Shown one piece after another: positions 1 to 8,962 of a DNA stretch of 64,000 bases. The notes under the pieces are model-generated. The model was not told the origin of the DNA. It was given only the letters and a program-made list of their open reading frames with translations, and ran no database searches. This DNA is from an uncultured Pseudomonadota bacterium (GTDB lineage Bacteria > Pseudomonadota > Gammaproteobacteria > Steroidobacterales > Steroidobacteraceae). Positions within the stretch are counted from its first letter, which is position 1, and each line of letters opens with the position of its first letter. The position numbers and the translations under genes were made by a program. The stretch spans positions 1 through 64,000 of the forward strand of contig CAISDJ010000079.1 in NCBI GenBank assembly GCA_903884105.1. The letters run 5' to 3'.

Positions 1-72
1 TATGCCCGTATACAGGCTGCCATCGGCGCAGCGAACCATGTAGACAGTCCAGCTTGCCTCGACTTCTGGCAC
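1..72 (-). CDS. GIY-YIG nuclease family protein, N-terminal fragment (cut by window edge)
   Basis: Only the first 24 codons are in the window, read on the minus strand from a GTG at 72. The peptide contains WTVYMVRCADGSLYTGI, the usual opening of UPF0213/YhbQ-type GIY-YIG proteins, where the VY and YTGI residues are the two halves of the GIY-YIG motif. The GTG lies 4 nt after the stop of the HbpS-like gene, so the two are probably co-transcribed. These small proteins are presumed DNA-structure nucleases, but the rest of the domain lies outside the window and cannot be checked. Confidence 0.72.
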   Translation of the reverse strand, partial: MPEVEASWTVYMVRCADGSLYTGI

Positions 73-73
73 T

Positions 74-481
74 TCAGCGACTGGCAAGGGCATCGATACC
101 GGCCTTGGCGATCTGTTCGTCTTCGTGCGACTGAACGCCCGACACCCCGACGGCACCGATACAGGTACCGTCGATGATGATTGGCAACCCGCCCTGGATC
201 GGCAGAATCCCCGGCATCGCGAGCATGGACAGGCGGCCGTCGCGGATGCGTTGTTCCCAGATACCACTGGCACGGCGTGAGAGCGCCGACGTTCGGGCCT
301 TCTCGAGCGCAATCGCCGCGTTGGCCGGCGTTGCATGATCCATGCGAACAAAGTGGAGCGGATGTCCACCATCATCCAGCACGGCGATGGACACCTTCCA
401 GTTGTTCCGCGTCGCTTCTGCGAGCGCGGCTCCAGTGATCGCTTCGCAGTCGGCAAGGGTCAGAACGGGACGGGTCTGCAT
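74..481 (-). CDS. HbpS/GlcG-like heme-binding family protein (DUF336)
   Basis: About 135 residues from an ATG at 481 preceded by AGGAG. Longer upstream extensions have no ribosome site. The sequence runs LTLADCEAITGAALAEA, then VSIAVLDDGGHPLHFVRMD, then a GGLPI segment and IGAVGVSG near the end, which is the layout of the HbpS/GlcG (DUF336) fold. Members often sit next to catabolic genes; some bind heme or cobalamin, many have no known role. It is divergent from the MmgE/PrpD-Tct operon that starts at 693 and is probably functionally linked to it. The family call is firm, the role is not. Confidence 0.85.
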   Translation of the reverse strand: MQTRPVLTLADCEAITGAALAEATRNNWKVSIAVLDDGGHPLHFVRMDHATPANAAIALEKARTSALSRRASGIWEQRIRDGRLSMLAMPGILPIQGGLPIIIDGTCIGAVGVSGVQSHEDEQIAKAGIDALASR

Positions 482-692
482 GGCACTCCTGTCTGCAAGG
501 AAACGGGTTGTTCGGAATAGCGGGCGGGCGAACGGTAGTGCCGTTGTAGTGCAAAGGCAAGCAGCCACAAGACGGACCTTTAGTCGACTCCAACAGGCTC
601 GGGCCTGCAGCTGTGCAGATACCAATCCCGGCTGATTTCTGGCAACCTCGGTGGCCGCTTTCCCGACCCCACCGGACCGATGGAGACCCGAC

Positions 693-2111
693 TTGGATCA
701 GCCCGCCACCCAGATCACCGCCGCCGCCCTGAAGTTCATCGAAGAGGCGAAACTCCCGGACTTCCCGGCAGAGGCACTGCGTGTCGGACGGCGATGCATG
801 CTGGACACTGTCGGCCTGTTCCTGGCGGGGGCTTCGGAGCCCAGTTTGGGGGTCCTGATCGCCGACGCGCTCGATCAAGGGGGTCGGGAGGACGCGCTCG
901 TCATTGGAGCAGGCGACCGCAAGGTCCCTGCTGCGCTGGCAGCGCGTGTCCTCGGTACTGCGGGGCACGCGCATGATTGGGATGACACCCAGGTCTCGCA
1001 CGACCCCGCTCATGTGTACGGATTGCTGACCCATCCGTCGGTACCGCCTCTCACCGCCGCCCTGGTCATGGCTCAGCGACTCGGGGCCGTCGATGGCCGC
1101 ACTCTCATGCTCGCCTTCCAGGTGGGGTTCGAAGTCGAAGCGAAGATCGCGGAATGGATGACTCCGCGCCACTATCGTCGCGGCCACCATTCAAGCGGAA
1201 CCGTAGGCACCTTCGGCAGCTGCGCGGCCGCTGCCAAGTTGCTCGGTCTCAAGGGCACCGAGTTGGCCCATGCACTTGGCATCGCTGCCAGCTTCGCTGC
1301 CGGTATCCGTGCCAATTTCGGGACCATGACCAAGCCCCTCCACGTAGGTCGGGCTGCGGAAAACGGCGTCACCGCTGCCGTGCTGGCGTCCAAGGGCTTT
1401 ACTGCCGATCCTGCCGTGCTCGACGGCCCTTGGGGCTTCTTCTCGGTGATGGGCGAAGGCTTCACGGCAGAAAAGATCAAGCAGGGCTTTGGCAGGGAGC
1501 TCACCATCGTCAATCCGGGCGTGAGCATCAAGCCGTACCCCTCCGGGATCCTGACCCATCAATCGATGGACGCGATGCTTGCGCTCGTCATGAAGCATGA
1601 TCTGCTGCCGGAGCAGGTTGAGCGAATCGGCTTCTATGCCGGTCGCAATATCACTGAACCGATCCGCTATCCCGTCGCGCAGAACCACTTGCAGGCCAAG
1701 TTCTCGATGCCTGCGCTGTTGTCAATGATCGTGCTGTGCCGCCGCGCCTCCCATCATGAGTTCAGCGATGCGTTCGTGTCTGCAAGCGCAATGCAGGACC
1801 TGCAGCGCCGCACGACAGTGCATGTCGATGCCGAAATCGATGCTCGGGGCTACGACAAGATCCGCTCGCGCATCGAGGTGCTGACCAAGGACGGGCGTAC
1901 CCTCGTCGAATGGGCCGACGAGCGGTACCGTGGCGGACCGTCGAATCCCATCAGCGACGCGGACCTCGAAGGCAAGTTCAGGATGTGTGCGGAAGGCGCG
2001 CTACCGACGGCAGCGCAGGACCGGCTTGTCGAGGCGATCAGCCGCGTGGAGCGTCTCGATAACGGCGCCATGCTGGCAGACCTGATGAAGTTCACTGCCG
2101 CCAGCCGCTGA
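693..2111 (+). CDS. MmgE/PrpD family protein (first of two)
   Basis: About 472 residues. The reading frame is open from a GTG at 651, but the best start is a TTG at 693 with GGAG 7 nt upstream, which puts the family's opening helix (ITAAALKFIEEAKLP) at the N-terminus. RCMLDTVGLFLAGA, HAHDWDDTQ and KPLHVGRAAENGV are typical of the 2-methylcitrate dehydratase/cis-aconitate decarboxylase superfamily, of cytoplasmic lyases or isomerases acting on tri- or dicarboxylates. It heads an operon with tctCBA, a second PrpD paralogue and an SDR, so the substrate is probably the compound the Tct system imports. It is too general a family to name the reaction; there is no PrpB/PrpC neighbour to suggest propionate use. 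Confidence 0.85.
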   Translation: MDQPATQITAAALKFIEEAKLPDFPAEALRVGRRCMLDTVGLFLAGASEPSLGVLIADALDQGGREDALVIGAGDRKVPAALAARVLGTAGHAHDWDDTQVSHDPAHVYGLLTHPSVPPLTAALVMAQRLGAVDGRTLMLAFQVGFEVEAKIAEWMTPRHYRRGHHSSGTVGTFGSCAAAAKLLGLKGTELAHALGIAASFAAGIRANFGTMTKPLHVGRAAENGVTAAVLASKGFTADPAVLDGPWGFFSVMGEGFTAEKIKQGFGRELTIVNPGVSIKPYPSGILTHQSMDAMLALVMKHDLLPEQVERIGFYAGRNITEPIRYPVAQNHLQAKFSMPALLSMIVLCRRASHHEFSDAFVSASAMQDLQRRTTVHVDAEIDARGYDKIRSRIEVLTKDGRTLVEWADERYRGGPSNPISDADLEGKFRMCAEGALPTAAQDRLVEAISRVERLDNGAMLADLMKFTAASR

Positions 2112-2138
2112 AGACAACTGGCCGAGGAGAGTTCGACA

Positions 2139-3095
2139 ATGTGCGATTTCATCAAGTCTGCAGTGCGGTTCGTCGCGCTGCTCGCGATGACGGCGGGCGC
2201 CGTTGCTGCTCCTGCCAAGTATCCGCACAAGGTCGTGACGCTGGTCACCCATTCAAGCCCGGGCGCAGGCGGTGATGTGTTTCTTCGCGAGATGGCGCGT
2301 GTGCTTCCCAGGTACATCGACGCGACGTTCGTGGTGAAGAACATCCCGGGTGGCAGCGGTGCACGCGCCATCGCCTTCGTCGCGACGTCCAAGCCGGACG
2401 GGCAGACGCTCTACGGGACAACTCCGACGTATGTGTACACGTCGTTGATGAGCTCGCCGCCCAAGACCTACAAGGACCTGGATCCCCTCGTCAATGTGTT
2501 CATGGACCCGGAAGTGGCGTACACGCGTGCGGATGGTCCGTTCAAGACCGTGAAGGATCTCATCGATCACGCCAAGACAAAGCGCAGCGGCTGGGGCGCC
2601 GCGAATCCGGCTTCGCTGGAACGGCAAGCCGCCGAGCAGTTCAAGGCTGCTGCCAAGGTGAATGCCGCCGTGGTCTCCCACGAAGGGGGCGGTGAAATGA
2701 TGATCAACGTTCTGAACGGCACCCTCGACATGGGTGTCGGCGAATACCAGGAATTGCGCGCGCAGCTTGCGGCAGGCAAGGTCCGGGTCCTGGCAACCTT
2801 CAATCCGGAGCGGATCCCCAAGTTTCCAGAAGTACCCACGTTGAAGGAGCTCGGCTACAACGTGTCGCTCGAGAAGTTTCGCGGCATCGCGGCCCCGAAG
2901 GGGCTGCCACTGGACGTCATCAAGATCTGGGAGACGGCTATCCCGCTGGCGCTGGCTGATCCGGACTTCAAGAAGATCTATGACGCCGAAGCGTTGATCC
3001 CGGCTTTCATTCCTCACAGCCAGTACGGCGCGTTCACAGAGCGGTTCGCGCAAAACGCCGCTGCGTTCCTGAAGAGCAGCGGCGTCATCAAATAG
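2139..3095 (+). CDS. tctC: Tripartite tricarboxylate transporter substrate-binding protein (Bug/TctC)
   Basis: 318 residues, starting at an ATG 8 nt after GAGGAG. The N-terminus is a signal peptide (hydrophobic stretch about residues 10-22, cleaved near AVAA) leading to YPHKVVTLVTHSSPGAGGD, the standard Bug opening. VVKNIPGGSGARAI and the late ISPHSQY-like region fit the fold. The protein should bind a carboxylate in the periplasm and deliver it to TctA/TctB, encoded directly downstream. Spacing to the PrpD gene upstream is 27 nt, which supports one operon. The ligand cannot be inferred because Bug proteins vary widely. Confidence 0.9.
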   Translation: MCDFIKSAVRFVALLAMTAGAVAAPAKYPHKVVTLVTHSSPGAGGDVFLREMARVLPRYIDATFVVKNIPGGSGARAIAFVATSKPDGQTLYGTTPTYVYTSLMSSPPKTYKDLDPLVNVFMDPEVAYTRADGPFKTVKDLIDHAKTKRSGWGAANPASLERQAAEQFKAAAKVNAAVVSHEGGGEMMINVLNGTLDMGVGEYQELRAQLAAGKVRVLATFNPERIPKFPEVPTLKELGYNVSLEKFRGIAAPKGLPLDVIKIWETAIPLALADPDFKKIYDAEALIPAFIPHSQYGAFTERFAQNAAAFLKSSGVIK

Positions 3096-3147
3096 GCGCA
3101 GCTGGAACTGCAACCCGCGATCAGGACTTCAGGACGCCGCCTCACCA

Positions 3148-3612
3148 ATGAACAAGGATCTGATCAGCGGAATCGCGCTGTGTTGCATGGCCCTCGCCTA
3201 TTTCGTTGCCTCCAGGGCGATTGCGGTGTCGTCGCTGGAAGATGACTTCGGGCCACACGGCCTGCCGAATATCCTCGCGATTGCATTGGGCCTCACAGGC
3301 GCCTTGCTCGCGGTGCGCGCCTTCTTTGCGAAGCCGCGGCTGCAATCTGTAGCCGCGGCAAGTCAACATTCTGCCCATGGCAAGCCATTGCGAGCCGTCG
3401 GCCTGCTAGCCATCGGCGCTGCTTACATTCTCCTTGTGGACAAGCTGGGCTATGCCATTTCGATTGGCTTGCTGATCGCAAGCGTAGCCTGGTACGAAGG
3501 ATTGCGCCCAAGCTGGAGACTCGCTGCTGTCGCGATTGTCGGTGCGGCCTTGTTCTGGCTGATCTTCGTGCGATTACTGGATGTCGCCCAACCAGCCGGC
3601 CTGTTCTTCTAG
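3148..3612 (+). CDS. tctB: Tripartite tricarboxylate transporter small membrane subunit TctB
   Basis: 154 residues with about four predicted membrane helices: LISGIALCCMALAYFVA, ILAIALGLTGALLAV, AVGLLAIGAAYILLV with AISIGLLIASVAW, and VAIVGAALFWLIFVRLL. The size, helix pattern and place between tctC and tctA are those of TctB. It forms the small inner-membrane part of a sodium- or proton-driven carboxylate importer. Sequence conservation in this family is low, so the call rests largely on topology and context. The ribosome site is weak (AGGA about 15 nt upstream). Confidence 0.85.
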   Translation: MNKDLISGIALCCMALAYFVASRAIAVSSLEDDFGPHGLPNILAIALGLTGALLAVRAFFAKPRLQSVAAASQHSAHGKPLRAVGLLAIGAAYILLVDKLGYAISIGLLIASVAWYEGLRPSWRLAAVAIVGAALFWLIFVRLLDVAQPAGLFF

Positions 3613-3638
3613 CCCCCGCGAGAGAGACGCCGACCCTC

Positions 3639-5141
3639 ATGCCCAGCCTGCTCGACGCCTTCGCCCTCCTGTACACGACGCCCATCATACCCATCGCCCT
3701 GCTCGGGCTGACGTGGGGTGTCATTGGTGGCGCGCTTCCGGGAATCTCGGCATCGATCACCATGGCATTGCTGCTGCCGCTCACCTACTCCCTCGACCCC
3801 ACCTCCGCGATCGTGCTGCTGGCGTCAACCTATATTGGCGCTGAATATGGCGGTTCGATCCCGGCCATCCTGATCCGGACGCCAGGGACCAACTCGGCGG
3901 CTGCCACGGTCGTCGACGGCTATGAAATGACTCGGCAAGGCAAGGCAGGCGAGGCGCTCGGAATCTCGCTGTGGTCCGGAACCGTCGGCGGCCTCTTCGG
4001 ACTCGTGATGCTCGTGTTGTTGACAGAACCGTTGTCGCGCCTGGCACTGGCGTTCACGCCGATGTCGTACTTCGGGCTCGGCATCCTCGGCTTGACCGTG
4101 ATCGCCTCGATGACCGCCGGCTCCCCGCTCAAGGGCCTGGCTGCGGCCATCATCGGCATGATGGTCGCCACGGTCGGCACTGATCCCATCTCGGGCGTCA
4201 CGCGTCTGACATTCGGCTCCGCGGACCTGCTCTCCGGCATCGAGCCGATCCTGGTGATGGTGGGACTGTTTGCCGTCAGCGAGCTCATGGTGCAATCGGG
4301 ATCCGTGGCAGCAGCCGACATGGTCGTCCAGTCTGTCCGGATCCGGCTCCCAGGCCTCGCCATGATGAAGAGGCTGCTGCGACCGCAAGCCATCGGCAGT
4401 GGAATCGGTACCGTCGAAGGCGTCATTCCCGGCGCGGGCGGCACGATTGCTGCGTTCCTCTCCTATAACGAAGCGAAACGTTGGTCCAAACACCCGGAAG
4501 AATTCGGCAAAGGATCTCCGGAAGGCGTGGCCGCCCCCGAGACCGCCAACAATACTGTTGCCAGCACAGCCCTGATTCCGCTGTTGAGCTTCGGCATTCC
4601 GGGCTCCAACTCGGCTGCGGTCTTGCTGGGCGGCTTCCTGCTGCATGGCCTGGTTCCAGGGCCGAACCTCTTCATGGAAAACGCCGCTGTCGTGCAAGGC
4701 CTCTACGTCGGCTCGTTCATCGCAACCATCGGCCAGCTGCTGGTCGGCTTCATGATCATGCCCGTGTGCCTTTGGCTCGTGAATCGTCCGCGTCCCTACC
4801 TGGCTGCCTTCATCCTCGCCCTCGTGCTGTCGGGCGTCTACTCCTTGAACAGCTCGCTGTTCGATCTCGGCGTTGTCCTGGTCGCGGGGCTGGTCGGGTA
4901 TGCCATGCGCATCTTCGGGTTCCCCTTTCTTCCTGCGGTGCTCGGGGTAGTCCTTTGCCCGCTGGTCGAATCGTCCTATCGCAGAGCGCTGGTGCTTTCG
5001 GCTGGCGACCACAGCATCTTCATCGAGGATCGAATCTGCTTCGGACTGCTGGTTGCGGCAGCCCTGTTCCTGGCCTTTTCTATCGTGCGGGAAGTCCGTT
5101 CGGTTGCCAGTGCGACCGAGGCAGGGCAAGGGACTCCATGA
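3639..5141 (+). CDS. tctA: Tripartite tricarboxylate transporter large permease TctA
   Basis: 500 residues, highly hydrophobic with about a dozen predicted membrane spans. Hallmarks are GVIGGALPGISASITMALLL near the N-terminus, YGGSIPAILIRTPGT about residues 70-85, IGTVEGVIPGAGGTIAAFLSY in the middle, and PEGVAAPETANNTV followed by FGIPGSNSAAVLLGGFLLHG. These are the duplicated Gly/Pro-rich loops of the TctA family. The protein is the inner-membrane pore that moves the carboxylate held by TctC. Its stop overlaps the next gene's start as ATGA, so the following MmgE/PrpD gene is translationally coupled. Confidence 0.95.
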   Translation: MPSLLDAFALLYTTPIIPIALLGLTWGVIGGALPGISASITMALLLPLTYSLDPTSAIVLLASTYIGAEYGGSIPAILIRTPGTNSAAATVVDGYEMTRQGKAGEALGISLWSGTVGGLFGLVMLVLLTEPLSRLALAFTPMSYFGLGILGLTVIASMTAGSPLKGLAAAIIGMMVATVGTDPISGVTRLTFGSADLLSGIEPILVMVGLFAVSELMVQSGSVAAADMVVQSVRIRLPGLAMMKRLLRPQAIGSGIGTVEGVIPGAGGTIAAFLSYNEAKRWSKHPEEFGKGSPEGVAAPETANNTVASTALIPLLSFGIPGSNSAAVLLGGFLLHGLVPGPNLFMENAAVVQGLYVGSFIATIGQLLVGFMIMPVCLWLVNRPRPYLAAFILALVLSGVYSLNSSLFDLGVVLVAGLVGYAMRIFGFPFLPAVLGVVLCPLVESSYRRALVLSAGDHSIFIEDRICFGLLVAAALFLAFSIVREVRSVASATEAGQGTP

Positions 5142-6532
5142 ACACACCGGCTAAGCCACCCAGCCAGACCGTATCGGCCCGTCTTGCCGCGTTTTCAGCG
5201 GCTGCTCACGACAAGCCTCTGCCGGCAACCGTGCATCGAACCATTGCGCTGCTTCTAAAGGACATTGCCGGACTGTGTGTCGCTGCCCGCAACACCGACT
5301 ACGTCAAGGCTGCAATCGCGAGCGCGGCAGGATCGGGAGGTTGTTCGGCCATTGGACATGCGGCCCGCGTGACTCCCTATGACGCCGCCCTGATCAACGG
5401 AACTGCAGCCCATGGTGAGGACTTTGACGACACCTTCGAGGGTGGGCCCGTACATGCCGGCGCGGTCATCGTTCCATCAGTGTTGGCTATCGCGGAAGCT
5501 CGCGGACTGACGGGCGACGCTCTGATGCGGGGTTGCGCGGTCGGTGTCGAAGTCCTGTGCCGTATGAGCCTCGTGGCACCGCAGGCGACTCATCGCGCGA
5601 GCTTTCACCCCACTGCCGTGATGGGCGCGCCGGCAGCAGCCATCGCGGTTGCCACCTGCCTCCGGCTTTCTCCTGCACAAGTGACGCATGCTCTCGGCAT
5701 CGCCGGCAGCCTGTCGTCCGGGATCATCGAGTACCTGGCCGATGGCAGCTCCACGAAGCGCCTGCACGCAGGCGCCGCAGCACAGGCCGGCATTCGCGCA
5801 GCCTTGCTGGCGGCCGCCGGATTCACGGGCCCGGCTACCGTATTCGAAGGACAACACGGCTTCTATAAGGCATTTGCGCCGTCACTGGCTCCGGACTTTC
5901 ACCCCCTGGTGGACGGTCTGGCGACGGATTGGGTGACACCCACAGTCGCATTCAAGCCCTACGCCTGCGGCACGATGACACAACCTTTCATCGACTGCGC
6001 CATCGAGGCTGCGGAAGAGCTGGACCGCCGCGGACTCACTGTTGAACACATCGAGTCCATCGTTTGCAGCGTCGGCCAGGGCACGGTGCACCGTCTGTGG
6101 GAACCCATCGCGCTGAAGCGGTCCCCGCCGAATGGGTATGCAGGAAAATTCTCCACCCCCTACTGCGTCGCCGCGGGTTTCATCGACAGGCGAGCAGGCC
6201 TTGGCCAGTTCACCGATGAGTATGTACGAGATCCTGCGTTGTGCTCGCTTGCCTCACGCATTTCCTATGTGGTCGATCCGGATGACGAGTACCCGCGGAA
6301 CTACACCGGACGACTGCGTGTAACGCTACGGGATGGCTCGACCATCGAAGCCCGCAAGGGCCATCTGCGTGGCGGTGCGAGGGAACCCTTGAGCGAAGCC
6401 GATATCGACGAGAAATTTCTGGACAATGTCCGGTTTGGCGGCGGCACGCCGCTGTACGCTGCGACCCTCAAAGGCGAACTGGCGGCGATCGCGGCCGGAG
6501 GCCCCGTCAAACTCAACTCAGGATTCGACTGA
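5138..6532 (+). CDS. MmgE/PrpD family protein (second of two)
   Basis: 464 residues from the ATG at 5138, which overlaps the tctA stop. The frame stays open far upstream inside tctA, but that part is a shadow. Family signatures are HRTIALLLKDIAGLCVAA, INGTAAHGEDFDDTF, ALGIAGSLSSGIIEYLADG and KRLHAGAAAQAGI. The HGEDFDDT segment corresponds to the HAHDWDDT segment of the first paralogue, so both keep the putative active-site Asp/His cluster. Two divergent PrpD-like enzymes in one operon suggest either two consecutive hydration steps or a heteromeric enzyme. The substrate is unknown but is expected to be a branched or substituted carboxylate. Confidence 0.88.
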   Translation: MNTPAKPPSQTVSARLAAFSAAAHDKPLPATVHRTIALLLKDIAGLCVAARNTDYVKAAIASAAGSGGCSAIGHAARVTPYDAALINGTAAHGEDFDDTFEGGPVHAGAVIVPSVLAIAEARGLTGDALMRGCAVGVEVLCRMSLVAPQATHRASFHPTAVMGAPAAAIAVATCLRLSPAQVTHALGIAGSLSSGIIEYLADGSSTKRLHAGAAAQAGIRAALLAAAGFTGPATVFEGQHGFYKAFAPSLAPDFHPLVDGLATDWVTPTVAFKPYACGTMTQPFIDCAIEAAEELDRRGLTVEHIESIVCSVGQGTVHRLWEPIALKRSPPNGYAGKFSTPYCVAAGFIDRRAGLGQFTDEYVRDPALCSLASRISYVVDPDDEYPRNYTGRLRVTLRDGSTIEARKGHLRGGAREPLSEADIDEKFLDNVRFGGGTPLYAATLKGELAAIAAGGPVKLNSGFD

Positions 6533-6533
6533 C

Positions 6534-7274
6534 ATGCAGGAACTGGCCGGCAAGGTCGCGCTCGTGACAGGTGGCGCCAAGAACATCGGGCGTGCCATTG
6601 CCCTTGCACTCGCCGAGGCGGGCGCCAACATCGCGATCGTTGCCCGACAGGATCAAGCAGCAGCTGCTGCCACCGTTGCCGCGATTCGAGGACAGGGCGT
6701 CGCTGCGGAGGCCTATCTGGCGAACGTCGCGGATGAGGCCGAGGTCAATGCCATGGTGAATGCCGTCGTCAGTCGCTTCGGGAGACTCGATGTCCTCGTC
6801 AACAACGCCGCTGTTCGGACTGAAGTTCCCTTCGCCGAGTTGTCGTTCATCGAATGGAGACGGATCATCGGCATCGCGCTTGACGGTGCATTCCTCTGCG
6901 CCAAAGCAGCCCTCTCCCCGCTTGCCGCATCAGGAACCGGTAGCATCATCAACATTGGTGGCCTTACCGCTTACACTGGCGGCGAGCACCGGGCGCACGT
7001 GATCGCCGCCAAGGCCGGCCTCGATGGCTTGACGCGCGCGCTTGCGGTGGAACTTGCCCCGCAGGGCATCAACGTCAATCTTGTGTCACCGGGCTTGATC
7101 GAAACGGTCCGCGCGGGTGGCACACCCCAGCACCACAAGACCCATGGAACGCTGGTTGGCAGACGCGGCACGCCAGAAGAAGTCGCGAGCATGGTGCGGT
7201 ATCTTGCCGGTCCAGGCGGACGCTACATCACCGGCCAGACCATTCACGTGAACGGCGGTGCCTACTTCGGCTGA
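6534..7274 (+). CDS. SDR family protein lacking the usual catalytic Ser and Tyr
   Basis: 246 residues starting 1 nt after the PrpD stop. The Rossmann part is standard: KVALVTGGAKNIGRAIA at the N-terminus and VLVNNAA in the middle, so NAD(P) binding is likely. In the region where most SDRs carry Ser and YxxxK, the sequence is NIGGLTAYTGGEHRAHVIAAKAG: the Lys is kept, the Tyr position is Val and the second Ser is Gly. I recall an SDR subgroup with a similar RAHV-AKAG stretch, so this may be a stable variant rather than decay. It probably acts on the product of the PrpD-like enzymes, but an ordinary dehydrogenase mechanism should not be assumed. Confidence 0.85.
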   Translation: MQELAGKVALVTGGAKNIGRAIALALAEAGANIAIVARQDQAAAAATVAAIRGQGVAAEAYLANVADEAEVNAMVNAVVSRFGRLDVLVNNAAVRTEVPFAELSFIEWRRIIGIALDGAFLCAKAALSPLAASGTGSIINIGGLTAYTGGEHRAHVIAAKAGLDGLTRALAVELAPQGINVNLVSPGLIETVRAGGTPQHHKTHGTLVGRRGTPEEVASMVRYLAGPGGRYITGQTIHVNGGAYFG

Positions 7275-7305
7275 CTGAGAGCCCAGCCGGTTTAAGGACC
7301 CGCGC

Positions 7306-7578
7306 TCAAGTCTTGAGGAGTGCTGCAGCGACCACGTCAGCCGCGACGCCGTCGATCTCGATCACCTTCCGGCGACTTGACGTTCCACTCGCGACTCGTA
7401 CCCGCGATTTCGCCACTTTCAGCGTGCTGGCGATGAACTCAATGACGGCGCTATTGGCCGCCCCTTCGACAGGAGGGGCCGATACGCGGATCTTCACGCA
7501 ACCGTCGTGTATCCCCGCCACTTCAGTACGGGATGCACGGGGCTGAACATGAACGGTGATTCTCGTGGTGGTGCTCAC
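7306..7578 (-). CDS. DUF167/YggU family protein
   Basis: 90 residues. RITVHVQPRASRTEVAG, then VKIRVSAPPVEGAANSAV, then KSRVRVASGTSSRRKVIEI match the compact YggU/DUF167 domain along its whole length, including the PPVEGxAN signature. The domain is small, alpha/beta and cytoplasmic; no biochemical role is established. In many proteobacteria the gene follows yggT, but here it is alone, convergent with the SDR operon, and no YggT gene is in the window. Confidence 0.9.
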   Translation of the reverse strand: MSTTTRITVHVQPRASRTEVAGIHDGCVKIRVSAPPVEGAANSAVIEFIASTLKVAKSRVRVASGTSSRRKVIEIDGVAADVVAAALLKT

Positions 7579-7619
7579 GCACCGATTCTAGCGCGCCCAC
7601 CCACCTTGAGACTCGTCTG

Positions 7620-8831
7620 CTACCAGGACCATCCGCGATTCACCTGGAACCGCAGTCCGATCAGCCAGGCCGAATCAGTGCTGCGATCCATGCCTGGATG
7701 CTGGATATACTGGATGTCGGGCTGGATCATCAACCAGCCGGAGATGTCGGCACGATAGGTCAGCTCGACGATCGTTTCGCGCTTCCACGGCTTTCCAGAC
7801 TGCTCTGACATCAAGGCAATCGAGGGCATCCCCAGCTCCGCAATGGAGACGGCGAGCCCGATCTGGTCGCTCAGTCTGCTCCCGATCCGGCCGTTGTACA
7901 CGCCGCCAAAGCCATAGTAGTGCTCGATGGGATTGATCCTTGACTCAGTCGCACCGACACGCACGAAGAACCGGGTCCCGACCTCCTTGTCCCTGCCGAA
8001 CATATAGGGCGACTCGGCGATGGCATAGAAGCCGTCGTTGTCATGTCGTGTTAGTGGCTCGCCCGCTTCATCAGTTGCAACCAGGTCTTCGAAGGCGGCC
8101 GTATAGCGCCAGTACCCAAACCCCAAGCGCGATCCATTGGCAGGTTGGTAGTTGACCTCATTGGCCAACAGCAGTCCGTCGCGATTGCTCAGGCTGACAT
8201 GCGTTCGCTCGGGATGATCGGGGTCCCCAGGCACTCCATCGAGCATCGCCGACTGGAACGACCAGCGCCCCCGTTTGGTCGCATAGCGCAAGGCAAGGCT
8301 CGTGTTCGGGAAGATCGAAGGCCCGTTCCGACCAGCCTGCGAGAAATCCGGGCCGATACCACTTGAGGGATTCACGAAGATTCCCGCGGTCTCGATGCTG
8401 TCGAACTCGGAGTTGAGATCATACAAGCCGACGCGGAATGACCCCGGCGTGCTGCTCATCTGCCATTCCGTCCAGACCTCGAAAAGACGCAGCGCTCCGT
8501 CCGTCTCGATATTGCTGATGCCCTGCGCCGAGCCGGTGAGCTGATCGGAAAGCTGATTGCCGTGATCGTGCAGCGCATACGCGAAGAAGCGCAGATTTTC
8601 CAGCCCGAATACCGGGCCGGTGTTGGCCTCCAGCGTGATGTCGATGTTGTCGAGATAGCGGTTTCCCGTCGCGTGGCCACCCGACATATTTCGCCAGGCA
8701 TCCCCGGTATAGATGGCATCCAGCTGAATGCCGATGGGGGTTGCACACCCCGCGCCGCAGTCAGGCGGTTCTCCACCCCAGGCCGGCACAGTCACCATAA
8801 CCGCCAACCACAGCAATATTTCTTTCCGCAT
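7620..8831 (-). CDS. OprB-like carbohydrate-type porin
   Basis: 403 residues with a signal peptide (MRKEILLWLAVMVTVPAWG). The ribosome site AAGGAGG lies a few nt before the ATG. The mature part has alternating beta-strand character, a FAVYDLNSEF-like segment read here as RVGLYDLNSEFDSIETAG, and SLALRYATKRGRWSFQSA, which resemble the OprB/carbohydrate-selective porin family. The C-terminus ends RFQVNRGWSW, an aromatic-terminal strand expected for BamA-dependent insertion. It is about 50 residues shorter than Pseudomonas OprB. Substrate is not predictable. It is divergent from the chemoreceptor gene. Confidence 0.75.
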   Translation of the reverse strand: MRKEILLWLAVMVTVPAWGGEPPDCGAGCATPIGIQLDAIYTGDAWRNMSGGHATGNRYLDNIDITLEANTGPVFGLENLRFFAYALHDHGNQLSDQLTGSAQGISNIETDGALRLFEVWTEWQMSSTPGSFRVGLYDLNSEFDSIETAGIFVNPSSGIGPDFSQAGRNGPSIFPNTSLALRYATKRGRWSFQSAMLDGVPGDPDHPERTHVSLSNRDGLLLANEVNYQPANGSRLGFGYWRYTAAFEDLVATDEAGEPLTRHDNDGFYAIAESPYMFGRDKEVGTRFFVRVGATESRINPIEHYYGFGGVYNGRIGSRLSDQIGLAVSIAELGMPSIALMSEQSGKPWKRETIVELTYRADISGWLMIQPDIQYIQHPGMDRSTDSAWLIGLRFQVNRGWSW

Positions 8832-8962
8832 AGCGAACAGCCTCCTTATTCATGCGAACCAGCGCTTCGTATCGGCTGACTTCAGGAAGTACTGAACTGA
8901 TTCAGGGTTTTGCTGACGCGCAAATAGGGCTGCCAGCAGGCCGAATTTGCCATCCCGGACTC

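Noticed and set aside
4481-5137. Open frame upstream of the second MmgE/PrpD gene, in frame with it
   Set aside because: It overlaps tctA on the same strand, has no ribosome site and lacks coding character; the ATG at 5138 fits the family length.
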